From: Trichosporon coremiiforme
Taxonomy: Eukaryota > Basidiomycota > Tremellomycetes > Trichosporonales > Trichosporonaceae
Assembly: GCA_039545355.1 (NCBI GenBank)
Contig: BCJJ01000002.1
Span: 1,017,956-1,081,955 of the forward strand
Length of the DNA: 64,000 nt
Reading direction: 5' to 3'
In this document: positions 44,885-54,461 of the stretch, piece after piece
Layout of the letters: the number at the start of each line of letters is the position of its first letter
Position numbering within the stretch: the first letter of the stretch is position 1
Notes under the pieces: generated by a model
Databases searched by the model: none
What the model was told of the DNA's origin: nothing
Seen by the model: the letters and a program-made list of their open reading frames with translations, nothing else
Translations under genes and position numbers: made by a program

Positions 44885-45163
44885 GGTCTGTGGTCACTGG
44901 TGGTTGACGATAACACTCCGAGCGCTATGCATTGGTGGTCACTTAGCACCACAGAGCGACGTCCTGCGCGAGTAGCACCCTGGTGAGCGCCTAACGCCGG
45001 CCTGTGGCACTTGCCTTGGTGGTTTGCCCTCGTTCCCATTCGCTGGGCGCGGAACAGAACGCTCGAGCGGGAGCATTTCCACTCGGAACGGAGTCCCAAC
45101 TTGGGTCTTCGACGCCCTCACTTGGGTCCTCCCTACCTCTACCACTCACTACTGTACGACAAA
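44885..45163. promoter_or_regulatory. Divergent promoter shared by two respiratory-chain genes
   Basis: The ATG of the complex I-like gene (minus, 44884) and that of QCR8 (plus, 45164) are 279 bp apart. Both core promoters must fall here. No TATA box is obvious. Shared control of two respiratory subunits is inference from position. Confidence 0.5.
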
Positions 45164-46053
45164 ATGAGGCCTTCGACTGTTGTTCAGGGCGGCGGCATGC
45201 CCGGTGGTGCGTACACGCCGAACGAAGGGAATGTGCTGACAGTTTAGGCAAGACCTGGGTGAGTGAGGCGCGCGGACTTTTTCGACTCCGATCAAACGAG
45301 AAGCTCCGAGCTCGAGACGAGATTGCGTCGGTCGACATGCAACGAGGACAACCGAACGCGCGAGACTCGTTGAAAGCAAAGGAGTTGGGACGCTGGAATT
45401 GAAGCGTTGAGATCGAGTTGGAGAGCGAGAGAGTCTCAGGAGTTGGGCCGGAACAGAATGCGCCGGAGTAGGAGCTCGGCTAACAGAACAGATCGGATGG
45501 TGGGGTGCCATGAGTGGACCCAAGCAGAAGGGTATCTACTCCTACTGTACGTCTCGCGGAGCTGCTGTGCATGGGAATATTAGCTGACATGTTCCTCTTT
45601 ATCGCAATCCATCGCTTCTCGGATGACCGTGCCATCTCACCTTCCAACACTGTGTTTCGGACCGAACATTCACCCGATGACGATTTCGACGCGACCGATA
45701 CCACCTTGCGTTCAACCAACAGCCATCTCCAACAACCAGCAGGCTGCCTTGCGTGGTGCCATCCCCGGCTACATCTTCTGGGGCTTCCGCCGCATCGCCG
45801 CTCAGGTTCCCTACTTCGCCCTCCCCTTCGCCGCCGGCTATGCTACTTACGTCTGGGGCAAGAACAAGTGAGTGTCGGAAGATGCAAGGGCAGAGGAACT
45901 GGAGGTCTTCGGGAAGGTGACGATGGACGAGAGAGGCTCGAATGGCATGGTGATGAAGCGAGCAGGAGCTGACAATGCAGGTACGCTTGGTACAACTCCA
46001 AGGAGGGACACCACATCATGCACGAGGCTGAGGCCGCTGCCGGTGGCCACTAA
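45164..46053 (+). CDS. QCR8: Cytochrome bc1 complex subunit 8 (ubiquinone-binding)
   Basis: Five exons, 45164-45206, 45248-45258, 45492-45546, 45723-45867 and 45981-46053, encode 108 residues. Splicing gives MRPSTVVQGGGMPGGKTWIG, then WWGAMSGPKQKGIYSYS; the GPKQKGI motif is the family signature (GGPKQKGI in yeast Qcr8). A single membrane helix follows (VPYFALPFAAGYATYVWG), then YAWYNSKEGHHIMHEAEA. The protein sits in the inner mitochondrial membrane next to cytochrome b and is required for complex III assembly. Exon 2 is only 11 nt (GCAAGACCTGG) but is needed to place GKTW before IGWWG, as the family expects. A simple ORF scan would start at the internal ATG at 45510 and lose 21 residues. Confidence 0.9.
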
Positions 46054-46283
46054 ACGTAGAAATGCATCCAAATGACTCGGACGACCTTGGTGCAGGATAC
46101 TAACTATTAATCGACACACTGACGTGGGTCAGGCGACGTTAGGCCGTGGGAGAGCACCGAAGGGCGCCAACACACGCATCTTGTCCCAGAAAGGCTCCGC
46201 TGGGCAGATCATCGTGAGGATCAACATCCAACGCCGCAGTTTGGTGCTTTGCCTTCCCTCCATTCAGCCCGACTCATCAAAGC

Positions 46284-47079
46284 ATGGACATCCTCCTCGA
46301 TGCGCCGGCCAAACGCATACTCAAGCTCCTCGATATCCCATTCTCGGTGACAGCTCAACCCGAGACCGACCCGGGTGTTAAGGTATTCGCCGCTCTCCTC
46401 TACATTATCAACTACACCGCCGGTGGAGGTCCGCAATCAACATTCAAATGGCACAGACTTCCTCCAGCAAGTCGGTTTGGTTGACTCAACTGACCTGCAG
46501 TTTATGGGGTGGGGAAGCAAGTGGTCCTTTGGCGACTGTCAACCTCGCGTGCGAGCCGCCCTCATGGAACGCCTCGACATTGTACGCGAGAGCAAGCCTG
46601 ATTGCAGTAAGCATTTCCTCTTGTGCATGTCTTGACCTCAGCGGCAATAGGCAAGGCTTTCAGGAGACTGCCCGACCTCAAGTCCGACCTGAGCAACTTC
46701 AGCGCACTCGATCGTTCGACACGCGAGGCATGGGAGTCGGCTTGCCGAGAAGTCCTCCAGGCACAAGCAGCCCGGGAAGTGCGCAATGTTGAGATTAGCC
46801 GCGAACCCATCTCCGCCGAAGCCTCCGAATGGTGGCCGAAGGTAGTAGCCGGTGAGTGACTATCGCACAATAGACGAGCTGACCATAGCCGCTACTCGGG
46901 AGAAGAGCCCACGGCGAAAGCGATGCCCTGAATGCAGGAAGAAGTTCCAAGATTCTGACCTCTTCACGCCTGAAGAACTCGCGACTCACATCGCCGAAAT
47001 CCACTCTCCTTCCTCCGAAATCGTCGTCAAAGAGGAACTGCAAGCACCGCCAGCGAAACGGCTCAAAAGGACCAGGTGA
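46284..47079 (+). CDS. Orphan protein with a C-terminal C2H2-like zinc motif
   Basis: Four exons, 46284-46422, 46457-46606, 46642-46851 and 46889-47079, encode 229 residues. The introns are 34-37 bp and keep frame. The N-terminal half is helical (MDILLDAPAKRILKLLDIPF, VKVFAALLYIINYTA) and continues FLQQVGLVDSTDLQFMGWG. The C-terminal part has a basic patch (REKSPRRKR) followed by CPECRKKF and HIAEIH, a possible C2H2 zinc finger, and ends in KRLKRTR, which could be a nuclear signal. I do not recognise the family. The acceptor of exon 3 could instead be at 46650, with small effect. The basic and zinc motifs suggest a nuclear role. Confidence 0.6.
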
Positions 47080-47467
47080 CCCGTCCTGATTGGCGCCGCC
47101 TTCACCAGGTACCATGTCCGGGAGGAAACTGTATCACCACCACCACCTTCCTGTGTATTCCACAGTTGATGAACCTGTAGCTATTTGTTGTAGGAAGTCG
47201 CGACATATGACCATATATTCCATGACAGCATCCCGATCACGTTGACCGTGATGACAGACTGACAGCCATCCATCATTACGAGGTGGAGGTGTGGAGGTTC
47301 GTTTTCATATCTAAGCCGGGGCGGGATCAAATAGGCGAAAAGCGTCATCTGCGTTCGTCGCTGTTCGTCGACTTCCGGCTGCCGTTTTCGCACTCCGATA
47401 CTTTCGCCAAGGATCATCTTTCCGACGGTGCTCCCACTTCGTTGCCTCCGTTAAGTTCTCCATCACC
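47080..47467. other. Intergenic region upstream of TOM70
   Basis: Contains the 3' end of the orphan gene and the TOM70 promoter. No gene or repeat seen. Confidence 0.6.
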
Positions 47468-49545
47468 ATGGCTCCCGTCGAAAAGCTGGCTACCGAAGCC
47501 GCCGACGCCTCCCAGGGCTTCGTCTCCCGCGCGCAGCGCTTCATCGAGGACAACCAGAAGGCCATCCTCATTGGCTGTGGTGTCGCCGCTGCGGCCGGTG
47601 CTGGATACTACCTCTACACCCAGCGTGGCTCCGGCAGCAGCGGACCTAGCTCTGGAAGCTCCGGCTCCGCCCCCACTTCTGGAAGCAGCAAGAACAAGAA
47701 GAAGAAGAAGACCAAAAAGTCGGAGAAGTTCCTGAAGGGTGAGGGCACCGACGGTCCCCTGCTCGAGGAGATCAAGCCCAAGCCCGCCGAGAAGAAGGTC
47801 GAGGAGAAGGTCTCCGAGGACCCTTTTGACGGTAAGTAATCCGCTGAATAGCTGCGCTTCAGCCGCTGACAGTAATCTAGGTGTCCCTGATGCTGCTGAT
47901 CTCGCCGCCATGAGCGATGCCGACCGCAACGCTCTCGGCGCCACTCTGAAGGACCGGGGAAACAAGCTGTACGCCAAGAAGGACTTCAAGAAGGCTGTCG
48001 AGTGCTACTCGAAGGCCATTGATGTCTCGGTCAAGAAGGACGCTGTCTTCTACTCTAACCGTGCTGCTTGTGGGTATTGGTGATGAACGGCAAAGGCGCT
48101 GCATCAGCGTGTCTCGGTTCTGTTGCTAACATCACAGGTTACACCAACTACTCTCCTCCCGAGTACGACCTCTGTGTCAAGGACTGCGATGAGGCCCTTA
48201 AGCTTGACCGCACCTAGTGAGTTGTAGCTCATGTTGATCTGTTTATCGGTAGTATCGATAGCTAACTTTTCAGCGTCAAGGCTCTTAAGAGGAGGGCGAC
48301 TGCCCTCGAGCGTCTGGACCGCGACGAGGAGGCTGTCAGGGGTGAGTGATGCCTACGTCGCTGCGCTGACTGATTCCAGATTTCACTGCATGCACGATCA
48401 TTGAGCGCTTCCAGGACGAGGCGGCGGCCGCGGCGGTCGAGAGATGCTTGAAGAAGCTTGCCTCCCGCCGTGCCAAGGACATGCTCGCCACCCGCGAGCC
48501 CAAGCTCCCTTCGCCGACGTTCATCTCCTCTTACCTCGCTGCCTTCCGTGACCACCCCAAGCCCTCGCTTCCCGAGAACCCGTCGCAGGGTGACCAGACT
48601 CTCATGCTTGCGTTCGACGCCCTCTCGTCGGCTGACTACCCCCACGCCGTCTCGTTCACTAACGAGGCCATCGAGCAGGGTATCTCGACCAAGCACCTCC
48701 AGGCTGAGGCTTATAACGTTCGCGGTACCTTCAAGTTCCTCATCGGTGACTCTGCTGGCGCCAAGGAGGACCTCGAGAAGTCGCTGGAGCTTGAGCCCGC
48801 CTTCGTCCAGAGCTGGGTTAAGATCGCCAGCGTCCACATGGAGCTCGGCGACGCCGTCAGCGCCTTCGGTGACTTCGAGACTGCCATCAAGCACAACCCC
48901 AACGACCCCGACATCTACTACCACCGTGGCCAGGTCTTCTTCATCATGGGCGAACACCAGAAGGCTATCGATGACTACCAGAAGTCGATCGACCTCGACG
49001 ATAAGTTCATCTTCACCCATGTCCAGGCTGCTGTTGCCCAGTACAAGATGGGAGAGGTCGCTAAGAGCATGGCCGCCTTCCGTCGCATCCTCAAGCAGTT
49101 CCCTGACCGCGGTGAGCCCAGCAACTACTACGGTGAGATCCTTCTCGACCAGCAGAAGTTCGACGAGTCGGTTCAGCGCTTTGACCGCTCCATCGAGCTC
49201 GACAAGGATCGCAAGCCGAGGAACGTCCTGCCCTTCGTCAACAAGGCGCTCGCCCTCTTCCAGTGGAAGCAGGACATCCAGGCCGCCGAGTCGCTCTGCA
49301 AGGAGGCTCTCGAGATCGACCCCGACTGCGACGTCGCTGTCGCCACCCTCGCCCAGCTCTCTCTCCAGCAGGGTAAGATCGACGAGGCTATCAAGTGGTT
49401 CGAGAAGAGCGGCAAGCTCGCCCGAACTGAGGGTGAGCTCGTCAACGCCATCACCTACGAGCACGCCTCGCGCGCCCAGGCTGCGTTCCTCAAGAACTTC
49501 CCCGAGTACGCTGAGCGTCTTGGACAGATCGCCCAGGGCATGTAA
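47468..49545 (+). CDS. TOM70: TOM70 mitochondrial import receptor
   Basis: Five exons, 47468-47831, 47881-48069, 48138-48216, 48274-48341 and 48380-49545, encode 621 residues, matching the usual length of about 617. An N-terminal membrane anchor (AILIGCGVAAAAGAGYYLYT, residues about 33-52) is followed by a low-complexity S/G and lysine-rich linker. TPR repeats then start at LKDRGNKLYAKKDFKKAVEC (the clamp that binds Hsp70/Hsp90 tails) and continue to the end, for example FVQSWVKIASVHMELGDAVS and IYYHRGQVFFIMGEHQKAID. TOM70 sits in the outer mitochondrial membrane facing the cytosol and receives carrier-type precursors from chaperones. A run of N shortly after the stop marks an assembly gap in the 3' flank. 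Confidence 0.95.
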
Positions 49546-49586
49546 ACCTAGTCGACGACACTCACGAAGTAGGAGCGTTGTAGGTT

Positions 49587-49652
49587 NGAGNNNNNNNNNN
49601 NNNNNNNNNNNNNNNNNNNNNNNNNNNNNNNNNNNNNNNNNNNNNNNNANTN
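49587..49652. other. Assembly gap (run of N)
   Basis: Unresolved bases in the 3' flank of TOM70, about 60 bases before the left end of a mariner element. The true length may differ from the 66 positions shown. Confidence 0.98.
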
Positions 49653-50089
49653 ATTGACCCCATTCTAGTGTAGCTCGTAAAGAGAGGAAGGATCCATCTC
49701 CGTTTACCTTTAAACTAGGGTCACAGGTTAAGTCGAACGGATGCGCACGGTCCCGTCATCGTCAACCTCGCCGTGGCTCATGTTCTGATCCATAACTCAT
49801 GCAACGGTACTCTTTATGCCTAGAAACTCCGCGTAGAGCCGAAAGGAATGCTTGGCAGCTCGGACAAATGGAGCTGCAGAGCGCACCGTGCATACTGGCC
49901 ACCACACCACCACAATAAAGCTGCATGTCACCACCCTCCTTATCGCCCTAGATCTCAGCCACCGAGGCCTGTGCTTGCCCCAAATCTTTCATGTATCAAG
50001 CTCCGAAGCTGGGCTTTTGGAAAATCCAAGAATTGAGTCGAAACCATGCATATCGGCAGCGGAGTCCGTCCGACTGTCCATCTTTGTGG

Positions 50090-50097
50090 CATATAAG
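50090..50097 (+). promoter_or_regulatory. TATA-type site of the transposase gene
   Basis: CATATAAG lies 58-65 bases upstream of the transposase ATG, inside the element, so the element carries its own core promoter. Confidence 0.5.
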
Positions 50098-50154
50098 CCT
50101 CCTTGAGTGCCACTTCTCTTCCACAACAGCTCTACCTCATCAGAACTTGCAGCT

Positions 50155-51295
50155 ATGCCTCGCCCTTGCCTCACACCTCGCCGCCGCGCCAAGATTGCGT
50201 CCTTGGCTCGCTACCGCAGCTATTCCTCTGTCGCCTGGGAGTACAACATCGCCAAGAGCACTGTGGGTTACTGTGTGATGTTAGCTCGCCTCCAGGCTCT
50301 CATTCCACCTGCTCTGGCTGTTCTGAACCCTGTCCAGGGGATCCGCATCCCCCGCAGCCACACCAAGCTCACTCCCGACAACCTCAGAGCGATCTACGAG
50401 GTCTTTGAGGCTCAGCCCTTCGCCAGCAATCGTGAGGTGTTGGACACTCTTGCAGACAGAGACATTGTCCTCTCTCTCATGACTCTGCGCCGTGCACGTC
50501 GCCAGCTTGGTTATGGCCGCTTTGTGGCTCTTGTGCGGCCGTATCTAAGCCCCCTTCACAAGGAGAAGCGTCTCGCTTATGCTCTTGAGCAGCAGCGACT
50601 CTTCCAAGAGTGGAGGAAGGTGATCTTCTGTGACGAGGTCCCTCTCTACATTGACCAGCTCCACAGAGCATATGTGACGCGCCCCATCGGTTCTGACCGT
50701 GCCAATGAGCGGTGAGTGTCTTTCCTGACGTTCTACATGCTGTGGAAGAGTGCTGACACTCAGGTACATCCAGTACACCTTCAGATCGAGCTGTGGGTCG
50801 ATTATGTGCTGGGGGGCTATCTGGTATGGCGGCAAGTCGAAGCTGGTGTGGTTTGACACCTCCCAGTCGACCTCCAAGCGCAAGGGAGTCAATGCGGCCA
50901 TCTATCGCACCCAGGTGACTGAGAAGGAGTTGTTTGATTGCTGGAAGCGTGTCAAGACTCAGTGGCGTGGTTATGGCTTGCCCTGGGTTGTAGAGGACAA
51001 CGCTGTCGTCCACACAGCCAAGGCCACCCGTGGCAAGGCAGAGCAACTTGGCATGCGCTTCCTGCCTCACCCTCCCTGCTCTCCTTGCCTCAACCCCATT
51101 GAGAACCTTTGGAGCAACCTCAAGCGCCGCCTGGCCCGTCTCAACCCTCGTCCCACCACCCAGGAGGGGCTATTCGCTGCCGCTACGGAGCTCTGGAACA
51201 CCTATGATCAGAATGAGATCGACCGACTTATCATGTCCATGCCTAACAGGATCAAGGACACCATCTCTGCTAATGGAGGACACATTAAGTATTGA
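50155..51295 (+). CDS. Tc1/mariner DD34E transposase
   Basis: Two exons, 50155-50711 and 50764-51295, joined by a 52-bp intron (GTGAGT donor, CTGAC branch), encode 362 residues. The N-terminal third contains helix-turn-helix segments (IASLARYRSYSSVAWEYNIA and LMTLRRARRQLGYGRF) that would bind the inverted repeats. The catalytic triad is D160 (VIFCDEVPLYID), D264 (WVVEDNAVVHTAK) and E299 (NPIENLWSNLKRRL), with 34 residues between the last two: the DD34E class. No stop or frameshift is seen, so the enzyme may be active in cut-and-paste transposition. The frame is also open upstream to a GTG at 50107, but the ATG at 50155 is the natural start. Confidence 0.92.
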
Positions 51296-51471
51296 TCCCA
51301 GGTGCACCATGCTTCGTATATAGGTTACCAAGACTCCCATGCACGTGGAACAACTGTTTATAGAGCAAGAAACATGCATATGCATGAGTTATTCGTGGTT
51401 GCAGCGAGGTCGACAGTTCACGGCCTCGTTTGTGGCACCACTCGTTCGACTTAACCTGTGACCCTAGTTTA

Positions 51472-52519
51472 CATCTTGCCTCCTTACCTTACATCTTGTG
51501 GCACTGAAAATGTTTGTGTTCGTATGAACCGCTCTATGCACAGAACCTCTCACATCTGTGCGCGAACCGGTGACGCGGCCTCTCGATCACTCCCCGACTG
51601 TTACAACTGACGTCGAAACCCTCGGAACGCAACCGCTGTGACACGGTCACCGCCCGTCACAATAAGAGTCAACTGACCCCCGATTGTCCTCATTCCATGC
51701 GGGGCACTGTTACATTCAGAGCACAGCGCTGCATTCCTGTCACTCCCTACACGCCGAAACATCGGACTGCGATCTCTGCCGGCTGTTACATAGTTACCGA
51801 AACGCTGTTAGCCCGATTGTATTGCTGAAAATACCAATATGTGCGTGCAACTGATAAGCGCAGTATCTGCCGGCTAGTGTTCATTGCGGCCAAACTTGAT
51901 CTCTGACGCCATCTCCACGGGTCTTGCCCTGGCCCTGCACTTGGGGCTTGCAGCAAACATTGCACTAGCAGCAGTCTCCATGGGGCTCATGACATGCACT
52001 GCGCTAACGGTGACCGCTTAAGCAGATGGCGGCGGTCGGCGGCGGTCACAAGACTCTGCTCGTACGCTCTCGTTGGAAGAAGACCGGCTACAGTCCGACT
52101 CATACCGGATCTGGGCAGCTTGTATCACTCGCAGCAGGCCTGGGAGGCTCCAGAGACGCTGCGATGCAGCAGCATAAAGAGCGGCCAGCTCTCGTGTTAA
52201 CTTGAAACCACCTCAAGTCATCCGCACACAATATTGCCACCGCTAGACGGACATGGTGAGTTGTCGCGTCGTTAGTGGTAGTGAAACGCGGAGGATTTTG
52301 GGGTGGCCAGTGGGTGGTCGTGTGGCCAGTCGGACGACGGCCACTGTAACCACCGTGGCTCTCAACCATTGTTTGAGTCCACTGGTTGTCCTCCGAGGAG
52401 GAACAACGCGCACATAGTGCGCCCCCGTAAGCACGCTCTGGCGGTATATAAGCTCTCCACTTGCACTGCACACGTAGACCTAAACGCTGCAGGACAACGA
52501 CTAACGACAAGATATTAAG
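51472..52519. other. Intergenic region upstream of the GH128 gene
   Basis: About 1 kb without a gene. The last 250 bases hold the GH128 promoter, including a TATA box at 52445-52452. The rest is GC-balanced sequence with no evident repeat. Confidence 0.55.
52445..52452 (+). promoter_or_regulatory. TATA box of the GH128 gene
   Basis: TATATAAG ends 67 bases before the start codon, a strong match in a standard position. A TATA-driven promoter suggests regulated rather than constitutive expression. Confidence 0.7.
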
Positions 52520-53473
52520 ATGCTGGCTCATCTCACCACCACCACTGTGTTCGTGGCAGCCTTGATGGCGGCCGACGCCATCGCTCAGCCCATTCATCGC
52601 CGGGGCTGCGCCAAGCCGCTCCAGTCGCGCGGCGCCTCGTCAAAGCGCGGCTTCTCCTGGCCTGGCCAGGAGGGCGAGCAGGGCCACTTCGCCTCCCAGC
52701 TGACCCAGGACGGCACGATGACCTGGTTCTGGAACTGGGGCTTGTGGAAGACGGACATCCCCCAGGCGCCCGAGTTCGTCGGACAGCTGTGAGTGACAAT
52801 AGGTGATGAATGATGCTGACAACAGGTGGAACGGCGACCACCTGAACGAGCTGGACAGTAACTGCCCCGGCATGATTTTCGGGTTCAACGAGCCCGACCA
52901 CACCGCCCAGGGTCTGTCTGCGAACATGGGTGTGGACGACGCAGTCTGGGCGTGGAAGGAGGCGAAGAAGAAGTGCCCGAACTCGAAGTGGGGCAGCCCT
53001 GCCCTGTCGGGCCCGCATCACATCGACTGGCTCAAGAAGTTCTTCGACGGCATCTGCCCCGGCGGGCTCGACAGATGCAGCGACGCGCCCGACTACATCA
53101 ACTTCCACACGTACCAGAGCGACATCCAGAAGCTCAAGAACGATGTGAACACGATGAAGCAGTTCGGGCGGCCGTTGATTCTGTCCGAGTTCGCATGCCA
53201 CGACTTCTCGGACGCGCACCAGGAGTGCACCGACGTCATGCAGTATGCGCGCGAGGCGTTCGACTTCCTCGACAATGACGACATGGTCTAGTGAGTCCCT
53301 GCAAGCTCCACCTAGTGAGATCTGCCCGCTGACATGAAAGCCGCTACTCGTGGTTCGGCGCTATGGTGGACGCCAACCACCTCGGTGGTGTCAGCCGAGT
53401 CAACATGCTTATCGAAGACGGAGGCAATGGCCTCACGCCCCTCGGCCGGCTGTATCTCGGCCAGATTGAGTGA
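52520..53473 (+). CDS. Secreted GH128-type endo-beta-1,3-glucanase
   Basis: Three exons, 52520-52788, 52826-53290 and 53341-53473, encode 288 residues. A signal peptide is clear (LAHLTTTTVFVAALMAADAI), followed by a short basic stretch that may be a propeptide. The catalytic part begins KRGFSWPG and contains TWFWNWGLW, then FGFNEPDHTAQGL with the acid/base Glu (E112), GSPALSGPHHIDWLKKFF, INFHTYQ and LILSEFACHD with the nucleophile Glu (E211). It ends in the family motif YSWFGAM and a short tail, TPLGRLYLGQIE. GH128 enzymes (Asl1 group) cut beta-1,3-glucan in the cell wall or environment. No GPI signal or carbohydrate-binding module is present. Confidence 0.9.
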
Positions 53474-54461
53474 CTGGACGGCCGGCTGCGTAGAGCCCAC
53501 TACCACTGGGTGAAGCAGCCAGCTACCACTGGTGCTAAAGAGTCAGCCATCATCGGTGGTGAGGAGCCACCGATCCCCGTGGGCGTCCGGTTCGTGTCAT
53601 CCTTTATGAAGATCAAGGCTCGGTGATAGATTGTCGATGACGTCTCGCTTCCATGGCCTGGCACCACTGCCCCGTGTTTTCGGCTCTCTTTCCGGGTTCA
53701 GATGCATCTTGTTGTTGCCTGTTGTAAGTCTGGGAAGGCTGGCCAATTAGTACGAGAGTGCGAGAATGTGAAGTCGTGTGAGCGGCGAGATCAGATGTCA
53801 ACCTGCGGACTTGAGGGCCCCAGAGTGGAGGTGGAGGTCCGGAAATTTTGAGCACCACTGACTGCCGGTGCGAGCGCTTCACTTGCGCAGTTCTTCAGCA
53901 AGCAAAGCGATGCAAATGCGTAGCAGACAACGAGGGGTTCATGAGAAACTTATGTAGAGTATGAGAAAATGTATGGTCCACCATCCCACTCCCCGGCAAC
54001 AATCCACGACAGCGGCCAAATCTCATCCGAAGACTCGAAAGGACCGCAAACCGAGAGACCAATGCCGGGAAGTAAGGGAGTTAAGACGACCACGTTTATC
54101 TTGCCAGATCGGGTTGACGCTCAAAACGATGTCGATGTTTACCGTTGAGCAACAGGGGAAACTGTAACCCGTGGCGCCGCACAAAGAAGAACTCTTGGAT
54201 GCGCGCGTTCTACGTTTATATAGGGCTGAGTCTGGGAGGTGCTCGGCGATATGTCACTGATGGGGCGAAGGGCGGTATCGCCGGCACGTGTGGCAATCGT
54301 CCCTGATGGCGGACACATTGTCCTGTTCGTTATTGTTGACACAACTTCAGACGATGAGTTCGCCTTATGGCTTGCAAAACATGCTCGGTTCTTCGTATCA
54401 CTTCGATTATGAACCCTTGGCATATACATACATATGAACAGTCTTCCTGCAGAACCCCCGC
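53474..54461. other. Intergenic region between GH128 and DNA ligase
   Basis: The first 150 bases continue the GH128 frame past its TGA for 51 codons, discussed as a finding. The rest shows no coding exon, RNA gene or repeat; the last part is the 3' flank of the ligase gene. Confidence 0.55.

Larger units (their letters stand above)
49713..51469 (+). mobile_element. Complete Tc1/mariner-type DNA transposon, 1757 bp
   Basis: The left end AACTAGGGTCACAGG... (49713-49739) and the right end (51443-51469) are perfect 27-bp terminal inverted repeats. Each is flanked by TA (49711-49712 and 51470-51471), the expected target duplication, so the arms including TA match over 29 bp. A single spliced transposase gene lies inside on the plus strand. 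Perfect termini, intact duplication and an open transposase frame indicate recent insertion and possibly a mobile copy. It sits between TOM70 and a GH128 gene, in non-coding DNA. Confidence 0.93.

Noticed and set aside
48262..49464. 400-codon minus-strand frame opposite TOM70
   Set aside because: Antisense shadow of TOM70 exon 5; composition is driven by codon bias, with no recognisable family.
50107..50154. Upstream GTG start of the transposase
   Set aside because: An ATG at 50155 starts directly before the DNA-binding region; GTG starts are not expected in a fungal nuclear gene.
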